Source: Chryseobacterium indologenes
GTDB lineage: Bacteria > Bacteroidota > Bacteroidia > Flavobacteriales > Weeksellaceae
DNA length: 64,000 nt
Direction of reading: 5' to 3'
NCBI GenBank assembly: GCA_016025055.1
Contig: CP065590.1
Span: 1,612,001 to 1,676,000 of the forward strand
This document shows positions 35,685 through 44,550 of the stretch, one piece after another. The notes under the pieces were generated by a model. The model saw nothing but the letters and a program-made list of their open reading frames with translations, had not been told where the DNA came from and searched no databases. Made by a program: the position numbers and the translations under genes. Numbering within the stretch: position 1 is the stretch's first letter; every line of letters starts with the position of its first letter.

Positions 35685-35838
35685 TGGTGCCTTTCTGCTT
35701 TAGTTTTTATACGAAATTGCAAAAAGATAAAATTGCAAATAGGGTGTAACAGTTTATGGTTCTATTTTCCTTTTTGAAATTTTATAATCTTGCTTTTTCG
35801 TTTTTCATTTATTTAATAATTGTAATTAATATTGTTTA

Positions 35839-36426
35839 TTATCTTCTTTTTGAAAGTACTTCATCAATAAAAACACGGCGGCTTACTGCCTCATAACTTT
35901 CGGTTTCCCCAAGTTCTACAAGGTTATCTCCCTGCGAAGTTCTCATAGAATAATTGGCAAGATTCCCTGTTCTCTTACAAATAGCATGCACTTTTGTAAC
36001 ATACTCTGCAGTGGCCATTAAATTGGGCATTGGCCCGAAAGGACGGCCTAGAAAATCCATATCCAATCCGGCTATTACCACTCTTATCCCGCTATTGGCA
36101 AGTTGGTTGGCAACATCAACGATGCTTTCGTCAAAAAACTGTGCCTCATCAATAGCAACTACATCACAATTGGAAGCCAACAGAAGAATTTCGTTAGGAT
36201 TTTCCACTGCCGTACTGCGTATTTTGTTCTGGTTATGAGATACCACATCCTCTTCAGAATACCGGATATCCAGTTTCGGTTTAAAAATCTCTACATTCTG
36301 TCCCGCCATTTCTGCCCTCCGCAACCTTCTGATCAACTCTTCGGTTTTACCCGAAAACATAGAGCCACAGATCACTTCCATCCAACCGCTCTGTTTGGAA
36401 TGATTAATTGTATTTTCTAAAAACAT
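35839..36426 (-). CDS. tdk: Thymidine kinase
   Basis: 195 residues. The P-loop GSMFSGKTEELIRRL and the Walker B region AIDEAQFF, plus the lid AEYVTKVHAICKRTGN, identify class II thymidine kinase. Two of the usual four zinc cysteines are replaced or absent (only one Cys is seen in HAICKRT), a common variation in this phylum. It phosphorylates thymidine in salvage. Divergent from the acidic repeat gene on the plus strand. Confidence 0.95.
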   Translation of the reverse strand: MFLENTINHSKQSGWMEVICGSMFSGKTEELIRRLRRAEMAGQNVEIFKPKLDIRYSEEDVVSHNQNKIRSTAVENPNEILLLASNCDVVAIDEAQFFDESIVDVANQLANSGIRVVIAGLDMDFLGRPFGPMPNLMATAEYVTKVHAICKRTGNLANYSMRTSQGDNLVELGETESYEAVSRRVFIDEVLSKRR

Positions 36427-36487
36427 TTGTTAAATTAGCCGTATATTTTTAACATCAAAAGTAAGCAATTTTAATAAGAATCTTATT

Positions 36488-37966
36488 ATGCAAAATATCC
36501 AAGATTTAAAGGAAAAGATTTTTTTTGAATCCATGAATATCATTGATAATCTGGACAAAATAAATAACGTAGACGAATTACTTTCCAAGCAAGATCTTGT
36601 GGATGAGCTTGCTAACAGGATTTCTTTTTTGAAACTCCTGGAAAAAAATATTGAGTATTTCATAACAGATGATCATCTGCATACCCATGAAAATAATCCT
36701 GTCTCATCTGTTTCCGGGGATCCGGAGCATCACCATGACCATCATCACGAAGTGACAGAGGAGGAAGCTATATTTAATAATGAACTTAATGAAATTGATG
36801 AACATGAAAATGATCATTTTGTCAATGAAACGGATGAAGAAGAGGCGGTATTTAATAACCAGCTGAATGAGATTGTTGAAAATGAATTCCATGAAAATAT
36901 TGTAAGTTTTGTGGAAGAAAACTCCACAGAAAATGTACAGAAACAGTCATCTCCGAATGAAATAACGGAAGAAGAAGCTGTTTTTAATAACCAGCTCAAT
37001 GAAATTGAAAACGAGCCTGTGGAAACCAATGAGGTGGTCTTTAGTTTTGTGGAAGAAGAGAAAATTCTTGCTGAGGCTCAACCCGATTCGGATGAAGACA
37101 TCAACGAAGATATGTTTAATGATGAAGTAACCGAAGAAGAAGTGATATTCAATAATCAGCTGAATGAAATAGATGATGATGAAATTTCTGATCACGAAAT
37201 AAAGCAGGACGGAAATGATCCAACAGTGCACAATGGTAAAGAAAATGGAGTTACAGAAAGGATTCCAAGTATTTTTGATACCGAAATGCTGGAAGATGAA
37301 ATATTGATAGAAGAAGACGAAGATCAGTTTATGGTCTCAAATTCTTCCATGGAGCAGGGGGAATTGGGCACTGAAACATCCAATGTAGAAAATGTTTTGA
37401 ATGAGATCAAAAATGATCATTCTACAGAAGATCAGAAGGAAGAAAGCATCCTGGCAGAAGTCTACGACAGAAGAAAAATTGTTGAAATAGACAAACCTGT
37501 TCCTGAAGAAACAGAAAAACATCCTTCTGATGAAAGCTTCGAAAATCTGGAAGCATATCAGCAGGAAAAGAAAATAAAATTATCCAATATCAAAGGATTG
37601 AAAGCTGTTCAGTCACTTTTCGATGATGATCCTTTAGAAAGAGAAATACCAAAAGAAACTCAGGAACCGGTGGCGAAAGAAGAAACCGGAAGCATCCTGA
37701 AATCGAATATTCCAACCCATCTGATGGAAGCTGACAAGCAGAAACCGGAGTTTAAACTGGATCTGAATGACAGAATTGCTTTCTCCAAAATGCTGTTTGA
37801 GGGAAGCCAGACTGATCTGAATGATACAGTGGCTCAGTTGAACCATTTTAAAACCCTGGAAGAAGCTAAAGAATACTTAAGCGATCTTTATTATGAAAGA
37901 AAATGGAGTAAAGTGGATGAATATGCTCAGAGACTTTGGATATTGGTGGAAAATAAATTCTTATAA
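36488..37966 (+). CDS. Acidic repeat protein with four FNNQLNEI motifs and conserved C-terminal domain
   Basis: 492 residues with three parts. The N-terminus (1-60) is helical. A long acidic region (60-450) is disordered, with a His cluster at 81-87 and four near-identical 14-mers of the form TEEEAVFNNQLNEI at about 90-103, 116-129, 160-173 and 215-228. The C-terminal 70 residues (KLDLNDRIAFSKMLFEGSQ, LNHFKTLEEAKEYL, YYERKWSKVDEYA) match a domain seen in many Bacteroidota proteins of unknown role. Nothing catalytic is visible; a scaffold or docking role is plausible. It is 2 nt upstream of rsmI, whose TTG start may be coupled to it. Confidence 0.7.
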   Translation: MQNIQDLKEKIFFESMNIIDNLDKINNVDELLSKQDLVDELANRISFLKLLEKNIEYFITDDHLHTHENNPVSSVSGDPEHHHDHHHEVTEEEAIFNNELNEIDEHENDHFVNETDEEEAVFNNQLNEIVENEFHENIVSFVEENSTENVQKQSSPNEITEEEAVFNNQLNEIENEPVETNEVVFSFVEEEKILAEAQPDSDEDINEDMFNDEVTEEEVIFNNQLNEIDDDEISDHEIKQDGNDPTVHNGKENGVTERIPSIFDTEMLEDEILIEEDEDQFMVSNSSMEQGELGTETSNVENVLNEIKNDHSTEDQKEESILAEVYDRRKIVEIDKPVPEETEKHPSDESFENLEAYQQEKKIKLSNIKGLKAVQSLFDDDPLEREIPKETQEPVAKEETGSILKSNIPTHLMEADKQKPEFKLDLNDRIAFSKMLFEGSQTDLNDTVAQLNHFKTLEEAKEYLSDLYYERKWSKVDEYAQRLWILVENKFL

Positions 37967-37968
37967 TT

Positions 37969-38643
37969 TTGAGCGGAATCCTATATTTTGTTCCCACACC
38001 TGTCGGGAACCTTGAAGATATGACCTTCAGGGCGGTAAATGTCCTTAAGGAAGTTGATTATATTTTATGTGAAGACACGAGAACTTCGGGAATACTGTTA
38101 AAGCATTTCGAGATTTCCAAGCCTTTAAAATCCTATCATTTACACAATGAGCATCAGGCCACTGAAAGAGTGATTACTGACCTTAAAAACGGGCAGAATA
38201 TCGCCATTATTACGGATGCAGGTACACCTGGGATCTCAGATCCTGGTTATCTTTTGGCCAAAGCAGGTGCCGATAACCATATTGAAATGATATGCCTTCC
38301 GGGAGCAACTGCTTTGATCCCTGCACTAGTTGTTTCAGGATTACCGAATAATGAATTTTTATTCGCAGGATTTTTGCCCCAGAAAAAAGGCAGACAAACC
38401 AAACTGAAGCAGCTTGCCGAGGAAAAGAAAACAATCGTCCTTTACGAAAGCCCTCATAAAATCAATACGACCTTAGAGCAGATTAAAGAATTTTTCGGTG
38501 AAGAGACCAAAGCGAGTTTAAGCCGTGAAATTTCCAAAAAATTTGAGGAGACTAAACGAGGAACAATCAATGAATTGATTGAATTTTCCAAAAGCAAAAC
38601 TTTAAAAGGAGAGATCGTTCTTATTGTCAACAATTCTATTTGA
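37969..38643 (+). CDS. rsmI: 16S rRNA (cytidine-2'-O)-methyltransferase RsmI
   Basis: 224 residues. The start is a TTG codon at 37969 (ILYFVPTPVGNLEDMTFRA); this N-terminus is conserved, so the first ATG (Met 17) would cut into the catalytic motif. Other signatures: LCEDTRTSGILLKH, IITDAGTPGISDPGY, GFLPQKKGRQ, and TVLYESPH-like IVLYESPHKI. It methylates C1402 of 16S rRNA. It follows the acidic repeat gene by 2 nt and precedes the WG-repeat gene by 6 nt. Confidence 0.95.
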   Translation: MSGILYFVPTPVGNLEDMTFRAVNVLKEVDYILCEDTRTSGILLKHFEISKPLKSYHLHNEHQATERVITDLKNGQNIAIITDAGTPGISDPGYLLAKAGADNHIEMICLPGATALIPALVVSGLPNNEFLFAGFLPQKKGRQTKLKQLAEEKKTIVLYESPHKINTTLEQIKEFFGEETKASLSREISKKFEETKRGTINELIEFSKSKTLKGEIVLIVNNSI

Positions 38644-38649
38644 TTTTCA

Positions 38650-40158
38650 TTGAAAAAAATAATTCTGGTTTTGTGCTCTGCAGTTTGTACAGCACAAACG
38701 AATCAGTATATGAAGGTGATCTTATCCAAAAAAACCGGAAAAGAGATTACCTCCTATGCAGAGGGATACGGAACCCTATATGATGCTGCTACTAAAAAGC
38801 AGGGTATTGTAGATTCATCCGGTGTTGTTACTTTTGAATCCCCGCATAAAGGAAATATTTTACATGTTTTCAAAAACAGATTTATTCTGTATTCTGAGGA
38901 TTCAGGGGCAAAAAGAAAATCTGCTGTTATAGATGAAAAAGGGAATGAAATTATTCCTCTCAGCGATCAGGATTTTAACACTCCCTGGTGGCACAAAGAT
39001 CGCATTATTTCTTCAAGACAGGGAAAAGATGCGGTGTATGATTTCAGTGGAAAGGAGATCGTCCCATATTCAGACCGGATTCGCTTTTCAGGAAAGACCG
39101 GATTTTTTGTTTTAAAAGATAAAAAATGGTATTTGTATGATCTTAACGGAAGTCCGGTCAGTGACAGAGGCTTTAAAAGCGATTACAACTTTGAAAACGG
39201 GAGAGCCCTCATTGTCAATGAGGATAACCAGAGCGAGATTATTGATAGGAACGGAAAAACATTGCATACCTTTTCACGACAGATTTCAGATATCAGTGCC
39301 TATCCTTACGTAGTTACCAGAAATAAAGCTTCAGGAAAGTATGGTTTGATAGATGCAGAAGGAAATACCATTGCTGATGAAGTTTTCACGGAGATTAATC
39401 CGGAATATTTTGGAAAGAAAGAATTCATTTACCTCAGAAAAGGTAATAAAACGACTGTTTTTACTAAAAAAGATCAGAAACTTTATCCGGTTAATTTTAA
39501 ATATCTTAATCCTTTATTTGGAAATCTTTTCAGCGTTTACAGCGATAAAACTGAAAAAGCAGGTATTATTGATTTGAATGGAAATATCCTGGTGCCGCAG
39601 GAATATGATTTTATTAAAAGCTTTATAGTCTCCGGAAAGGATATTATTTACCTTAAAAAAGGGACTGAGGAAAAAGTATTGGATAAAGATCTTAACAATA
39701 TACTGGGTGAGGATGTTCAGGTTTTGGGATTCTATCCTCAGAATTTGATTATCAGAAAAGGAGAACATTATTATACATTCTCAGTAGCCGACCATTCGAT
39801 CACAGAGCTGAAGGGCATTGATCTGATCAAAGGACAGAGTACCGATTACTTTAACCCTCTTAATCAGTTTTCCAAACCCATTGTATGTAAAAATACGGAC
39901 AATCTCTACGGAATTCTGGACGGAAAGGGATCAGAAATTGTCCCCTTCCAATACGAGGATATCGTCGCATTCGAAAATACTGAAAACGAAGTTATTGTAA
40001 AAAAGGAAGGAAAATACGGAGTGATTAACTTTCAGAATGAGCTGTTGAGGGAAACCATTTATGATACTTATTTTTGGCAGAAAGAAGTCCTTATATTAGA
40101 AAAAGACAGGAGATCTGACCTTATTTATTTCACAAAATTTAGAAATAAAATACGGTAA
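38650..40158 (+). CDS. WG repeat-containing secreted protein
   Basis: 502 residues beginning at a TTG codon (38650) with signal peptide ILVLCSAVCTAQ. It has multiple WG/KWG-type repeats, e.g. KYGLIDAEGNTIADEVF, KAGIIDLNGNILVPQEY, LYGILDGKGSEIVPFQY and KYGVINFQNELL, each ~35 residues, and presumably forms a solenoid or propeller in the periplasm or at the cell surface. The use of TTG starts in two consecutive genes (rsmI and this one) is notable. Function unknown. Confidence 0.85.
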   Translation: MKKIILVLCSAVCTAQTNQYMKVILSKKTGKEITSYAEGYGTLYDAATKKQGIVDSSGVVTFESPHKGNILHVFKNRFILYSEDSGAKRKSAVIDEKGNEIIPLSDQDFNTPWWHKDRIISSRQGKDAVYDFSGKEIVPYSDRIRFSGKTGFFVLKDKKWYLYDLNGSPVSDRGFKSDYNFENGRALIVNEDNQSEIIDRNGKTLHTFSRQISDISAYPYVVTRNKASGKYGLIDAEGNTIADEVFTEINPEYFGKKEFIYLRKGNKTTVFTKKDQKLYPVNFKYLNPLFGNLFSVYSDKTEKAGIIDLNGNILVPQEYDFIKSFIVSGKDIIYLKKGTEEKVLDKDLNNILGEDVQVLGFYPQNLIIRKGEHYYTFSVADHSITELKGIDLIKGQSTDYFNPLNQFSKPIVCKNTDNLYGILDGKGSEIVPFQYEDIVAFENTENEVIVKKEGKYGVINFQNELLRETIYDTYFWQKEVLILEKDRRSDLIYFTKFRNKIR

Positions 40159-40218
40159 AATAAAAAGAAATCATAAAAAAGTCTTAAAAAATGCAGGTAT
40201 TTTGATCATTTAAATGTA

Positions 40219-40244
40219 TTGAATAACAATTTATAATATCTTTG
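40219..40244 (+). promoter_or_regulatory. Promoter of fabG
   Basis: TTG at 40219-40221 and TATCTTTG at 40237-40244 (spacer 15 nt, slightly short). It gives a ~90-nt leader before the ATG at 40337. Confidence 0.55.
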
Positions 40245-40336
40245 CACACCGTTTAATTCTGGTGAAGAGTTATAAATACCAGATAAGTCAGCTGTCACAA
40301 GCTGAATGAGTTATAAGAAAATAATTGTTAAGACAT

Positions 40337-41080
40337 ATGAAATTATTAGAAGGAAAAGTAGCACTAATTACCGGCGCTACAAGAGGAATTGGGAAAGGTA
40401 TCGCAGAAATGTTTGCTCAGCAGGGAGCAAAGGTGGCATTTACCTACGCAGGCTCTGTAGACAAAGCAAAAGAATTAGAAGCAGCTTTAAGTTCTGTAAC
40501 CCAAATTAAAGGATATCAGTCTGACGCATCAGATTATGATGCTGCTCAGCAGCTTGTGGATGAAGTAATGACGGAATTCGGAAAGATTGATATTTTGGTA
40601 AACAATGCAGGGATTACAAAAGATAACCTGTTATTGAGAATGTCCAAAGAAGATTGGGATAAAGTGATCAAAGTAAACTTAGATTCTGTTTTCAACCTTA
40701 CTAAAGCGGTAATTAAGCCAATGATGAAGGCAAGATCAGGATCTATCATCAATATGACTTCAGTAGTTGGAGTAAAAGGCAATGCAGGACAGGCCAACTA
40801 TGCTGCATCTAAAGCGGGGGTGATCGGGTTTACAAAATCTGTTGCTTTGGAGTTAGGATCAAGAAATATAAGATGTAATGCGATTGCTCCGGGATTCATT
40901 GAAACAGAAATGACAGCCGTTTTGGACGAAAAGACAGTTCAGGGATGGAGAGAAGGTGTTCCGATGAAAAGAGGAGGACAGCCCGAAGATATCGCCAATG
41001 CATGTCTGTTTCTGGGTAGCGAAATGTCATCTTACATTACAGGGCAGACCCTAAATGTAGATGGGGGAATGCTTACTTAA
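40337..41080 (+). CDS. fabG: 3-oxoacyl-[acyl-carrier-protein] reductase
   Basis: 247 residues from the ATG at 40337 (MKLLEGKVALITGATRGIGKGI); the upstream TTG adds no conserved sequence. NADP-binding GATRGIG, NNAGITKD, the Ser of SVVGVKGNAG and YAASK catalytic motif are all present. It reduces beta-ketoacyl-ACP in fatty acid elongation. The C-terminus ends NVDGGMLT as expected. Followed by a 439-residue membrane protein gene 3 nt later. Confidence 0.93.
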   Translation: MKLLEGKVALITGATRGIGKGIAEMFAQQGAKVAFTYAGSVDKAKELEAALSSVTQIKGYQSDASDYDAAQQLVDEVMTEFGKIDILVNNAGITKDNLLLRMSKEDWDKVIKVNLDSVFNLTKAVIKPMMKARSGSIINMTSVVGVKGNAGQANYAASKAGVIGFTKSVALELGSRNIRCNAIAPGFIETEMTAVLDEKTVQGWREGVPMKRGGQPEDIANACLFLGSEMSSYITGQTLNVDGGMLT

Positions 41081-41083
41081 AAA

Positions 41084-42403
41084 ATGAAAACAGTACAGAA
41101 TATAGTATTATTCTTGTCGATTATAGTATGCATCGGTCTGATTTATATTAATTTGTTTAATGTATATCAGACCGATGACTATATATGGGCTTACCATACA
41201 AGGAAACTGGGACTTACCGGGAATTTTAAGCAGACGTACATGCATTGGGGCGGAAGATATTTCGGATACTCCATTAATATGTTTAACCCGGTTTTTTATG
41301 ATAATAACGGTCTACTTCCGAAGATTTATCCTGTTTTTTTAATGCTTTCCTTTATCGGAGTTATTGCACTCAACTGTAAAGAATATTTCAAATACTCTTT
41401 TGGGGAGTCTTTACAAAAAGCAATAATGTTCTTTTTCTTTTATACAGTTCTATTGATCAGCATTCCCGAGCATTATTTTTGGATTACCGGCTCTAATATC
41501 TATTTTGTTCCCACTATTTTAGCTGGTCTTCTGCTTTATTTTGCCAGGAAAAATGAAGAAACAGGACAGAGAATATGGGCATATCTTTCCTTATTGCTGA
41601 TTATAGTTCTGATGGGATCTAACGAGATCATGGCATTACTCCTCGAAGGCCTTCTGCTGCTGTTTTATTTTCAGAAACGGACTAAGCAGAATCTGGCTTT
41701 TCTGATAGTTGGTACTCTCTTTTTATTGTTGAGTTTTCTTGCACCCGGAAATTTCAGCAGAATGGGAGATACACAGGAAGGAATACTAAAATGGATCAAG
41801 AGAATCGGCGCTTTTGGTGCCAATACCATCTATATAGCTTTTAAAGTCTTTTTAATGGTTCCGTTATTTATTAAAGTTTTCGAAAAAGAGCTTACAGTAA
41901 TCAGAAATAAAATACCTTTCAGAAAAGCTCTATTAATTGGGGCCGTTTCATTATTTCCATTGCTTTTTACAGGATATATCGTCAATACAATTGCAAGACA
42001 GTTTGAAAGCATTGCCTTTTATTCATTAGTCACTCTATCTTTGATTCTGGCATTTAGATTTGAAAGAATTAAAAGCCTTTGGTGGGTTTCCCTTATCGTA
42101 ATTTTTACTCCTGAATTGAAAATTTTCCCTGAAAAATATTCAAATTTTGATATTGATTATAATCTTGCCAATATTACAGCAGAGGTTTTCACGACAGACC
42201 TTAAAGGATATGAAAAAGAAATAAATACACGAGTAAAAATTCTCAAGAATACTCCCGGAGACTCTGTTGTTGTAGACAAAATAAAACATGTACCAAGAGT
42301 TTTGTATTTTGATGAAATGGCTTCTGTGAAAGAGGAAGAAACCTACGTCAACGATCAGCTTCAAAAGTATTTTAATAAGAAATATATAAGAACCAAAGAA
42401 TAA
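41084..42403 (+). CDS. DUF6056-type polytopic membrane protein
   Basis: 439 residues, about nine to eleven predicted transmembrane helices. The segment after the first helix (YQTDDYIWAYHTRKLGL, then MHWGGRYFGYSINM) resembles DUF6056/GT-C-like proteins: acidic-residue loop DDY after TM1 followed by an aromatic GRYF motif. The family is predicted to include lipid-linked sugar transferases, but no donor site is certain. It is 3 nt downstream of fabG and has a strong terminator at 42411-42444. Function of this copy unknown. Confidence 0.7.
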   Translation: MKTVQNIVLFLSIIVCIGLIYINLFNVYQTDDYIWAYHTRKLGLTGNFKQTYMHWGGRYFGYSINMFNPVFYDNNGLLPKIYPVFLMLSFIGVIALNCKEYFKYSFGESLQKAIMFFFFYTVLLISIPEHYFWITGSNIYFVPTILAGLLLYFARKNEETGQRIWAYLSLLLIIVLMGSNEIMALLLEGLLLLFYFQKRTKQNLAFLIVGTLFLLLSFLAPGNFSRMGDTQEGILKWIKRIGAFGANTIYIAFKVFLMVPLFIKVFEKELTVIRNKIPFRKALLIGAVSLFPLLFTGYIVNTIARQFESIAFYSLVTLSLILAFRFERIKSLWWVSLIVIFTPELKIFPEKYSNFDIDYNLANITAEVFTTDLKGYEKEINTRVKILKNTPGDSVVVDKIKHVPRVLYFDEMASVKEEETYVNDQLQKYFNKKYIRTKE

Positions 42404-42410
42404 AGCATAA

Positions 42411-42444
42411 AAAAAGCCTGCAGATGCACACCTGCAGGCTTTTT
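42411..42444. terminator. Bidirectional terminator
   Basis: Perfect 13-bp stem AAAAAGCCTGCAG/CTGCAGGCTTTTT with an 8-nt loop, between convergent genes. Confidence 0.92.
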
Positions 42445-42448
42445 ATTT

Positions 42449-43489
42449 TTAATCCTTAAAAATCTGGTTTTCCTGTTCCTGAACCCTGATAAAAGTAGTC
42501 CTTTTAGAAAGCTCTTTAAGCTTGGAGGCTCCTACATAAGTACATGTAGACCGTACACCTCCTAAAATATCTTTCACGGTCTCTGAAACAGGACCTTTAT
42601 ATGATACTTTTACAGTTTTTCCTTCTGAAGCACGGTATTCCGCAACACCCCCCGAATGCTTATCCATGGCTGTTTTAGAACTCATGCCGTAAAACAGGCG
42701 GTATTTTTTACCATTTTCTTCAATCATTTCCCCGCCACTTTCGTCATGGCCTGCAAACATTCCTCCCAGCATCACGAAATCTGCTCCCCCACCGAAGGCT
42801 TTGGCAACATCTCCCGGAACCTTACAACCTCCATCTGCAATAATATGCCCTCCCAGTCCGTGAGCGGCATCAGAACATTCGATAATTGCTGATAACTGCG
42901 GGTAGCCCACTCCGGTTTTTACCCTGGTTGTACATACCGAACCAGGTCCGATACCTACTTTGATGATGTCTGCTCCTACCAAAAGAAGCTCTTCTACCAT
43001 TTCTCCGGTTACAACATTTCCTGCAATAATAATTTTATCAGGAAAATGAGCCCTTGCTTTCTTCACAAATCCAACAAAATGTTCAGAATACCCATTGGCT
43101 ACGTCAATACAAAGAAACTCGATTTTTGGGTGTTTTTCGATGATCTGCCTGATCTTTTCTTCATCAGCTTTTCCTGTTCCGGTACTTAAAGCAATATACT
43201 GATAGATGCTTTCAGGCTGGCTTTCCAGAAATGCACTCCATTCCTCGACAGTGTAGTGCTTATGTACCGCAGTGATGATTTTATCTTTGGCCAGTTCCAC
43301 AGCCATCTCAAAGGTGCCGACCGTATCCATATTGGCTGCGATCACGGGTACACCCTTCCATTTCTTTTTAGTATGCTTAAAGGTAAACTCTCTGTCAAGA
43401 TCTACTTCCGAACGGGATTTTAAAGTGGAACGTTTCGGGCGGAACATTACATCCTTAAAGCCCAGTTTTATGTCATTTTCTATGCGCAT
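42449..43489 (-). CDS. guaC: GMP reductase
   Basis: 346 residues (E. coli GuaC is 347). The catalytic Cys loop is [18 protein letters not shown], and MVLGG-like [14 protein letters not shown] follows; the short N-terminal domain without CBS repeats separates GuaC from IMP dehydrogenase. It deaminates GMP to IMP with NADPH. Divergent from the Lgt-like gene. Confidence 0.94.
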   Translation of the reverse strand: MRIENDIKLGFKDVMFRPKRSTLKSRSEVDLDREFTFKHTKKKWKGVPVIAANMDTVGTFEMAVELAKDKIITAVHKHYTVEEWSAFLESQPESIYQYIALSTGTGKADEEKIRQIIEKHPKIEFLCIDVANGYSEHFVGFVKKARAHFPDKIIIAGNVVTGEMVEELLLVGADIIKVGIGPGSVCTTRVKTGVGYPQLSAIIECSDAAHGLGGHIIADGGCKVPGDVAKAFGGGADFVMLGGMFAGHDESGGEMIEENGKKYRLFYGMSSKTAMDKHSGGVAEYRASEGKTVKVSYKGPVSETVKDILGGVRSTCTYVGASKLKELSKRTTFIRVQEQENQIFKD

Positions 43490-43537
43490 TTTGTAATTAT
43501 TTGTCAGAATAAAGGTAGTAAATTATATGAAATAGAG

Positions 43538-43545
43538 TATTTTTG
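43538..43545 (+). promoter_or_regulatory. -7 box of the Lgt-like operon
   Basis: TATTTTTG, a perfect TAnnTTTG match, ends 5 nt before the ATG at 43551, so the transcript would be nearly leaderless. No clear -33 TTG at the usual distance. Confidence 0.4.
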
Positions 43546-43550
43546 AAACA

Positions 43551-44306
43551 ATGGATTTTCCTGTAACTTTTCACATTTTCGGTAAAACGATTCTTGCTCA
43601 TCCTCTTTTTGAGGCTGTTGGAATGTTTTTGGGAATGAGGTATTACTTTTATCTGAAAAGGAAATCCAAAGAAAAACTATCATTTAATACTTCTGCAGCA
43701 GTTTTGATCGGTGCTACAGCCGGTGCTCTGATCGGCTCGAAGCTGATCGGAAATCTTGAAAACCCTTACACATTCTGTGAGAATTTTAGTTTTACCAAGT
43801 TCTGGTCAAATAATACCATTGTCGGAGGGCTGGCGTTGGGTTTACTGGGCGTGGAGTTGGCCAAAAAGATCGTACATCACAAAGAAAGTACCGGTGACCT
43901 CATTGTTTTTCCTTTAATGTTTGCCATGATTATTGGGCGGATCGGATGTTTCCTTACCGGCATTTATGAAGAAACCTATGGCATTCCCACTGATTCTTTC
44001 TTTGGAATGCATTTAGGGGATCGGTACCTCAGGCATCCTGTAGCTTTGTACGAAATAGTTTTTCTCATTGTTCTCTGGATAGGATTAAAATACATTCAGA
44101 GTCTTAAAAAATATCCGTCAGGGTTTATTTTTCAGCTTTTTATGCTGGGCTATTTTACGTTCAGGTTCTTTTTGGACTTTATCAAACCAAGGGTAGAAAT
44201 CGTTGTAAATCTTGGTACAATTCAAATCGTGTGTATCTCTGTAATTATTTATTACATTTATACTATTAAAAACACCAGGACTTTATATTTAAAATATTCA
44301 AGATGA
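43551..44306 (+). CDS. Prolipoprotein diacylglyceryl transferase-like protein (Lgt paralogue)
   Basis: 251 residues, about seven transmembrane helices. It keeps Lgt landmarks: GRIGCFLTGIYEETYG (Lgt has GRIGNFINGE), HPVALYE, and LGYFTFRFFLDFIKPR near the C-terminus. The Lgt His-Gly-Gly (catalytic His103 of E. coli) reads IVGG here, so the His is missing; shorter than typical Bacteroidota Lgt. It may handle a lipid other than phosphatidylglycerol-to-protein transfer, perhaps in cooperation with the radical-SAM enzyme two genes downstream. It overlaps the next gene by 4 nt (ATGA). Confidence 0.75.
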   Translation: MDFPVTFHIFGKTILAHPLFEAVGMFLGMRYYFYLKRKSKEKLSFNTSAAVLIGATAGALIGSKLIGNLENPYTFCENFSFTKFWSNNTIVGGLALGLLGVELAKKIVHHKESTGDLIVFPLMFAMIIGRIGCFLTGIYEETYGIPTDSFFGMHLGDRYLRHPVALYEIVFLIVLWIGLKYIQSLKKYPSGFIFQLFMLGYFTFRFFLDFIKPRVEIVVNLGTIQIVCISVIIYYIYTIKNTRTLYLKYSR

Positions 44307-44540
44307 AAACAATAACCATTTTAGAAGCTGGCAATCTGGGCGGTGTAGTGGTAATGATCATTGGGATTATTATTTTGGGCGCCCTGTTTTTTTCCCTTGT
44401 CGTCACTGTTGTGGCAAAAATCATCTATGAATGGAAGGGAGACAGAAAATTTACTAAAAAAACAATTTATCCAGACCATGCTTATATGCCTTCTGATCTG
44501 TGGACTGATCAGCGGTTATATTTGCGGTGGAGGATTTTAA
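44303..44540 (+). CDS. Two-TM small membrane protein (frameshifted at A7 tract)
   Basis: A 4-nt overlap with the Lgt-like gene. Read directly, the frame runs on past 44540 with a non-membrane tail. If the A7 tract at 44456-44462 carries one extra A, the product is a 78-residue protein with two helices: GVVVMIIGIIILGALFFSLV and QTMLICLLICGLISGYICGG, joined by a basic loop (EWKGDRKFTKKQ), ending in GGGF. The stop at 44540 then leaves 10 nt before the radical-SAM ATG. The rebuilt form makes far better sense as a real gene. Function unknown. Confidence 0.6.
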
Positions 44541-44550
44541 AATTTTGCCT

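Noticed and set aside
35714..35745. AATTGCAAA direct repeat between tdk and murF-alr
   Set aside because: Low-complexity AT-rich sequence; two short copies are expected by chance.
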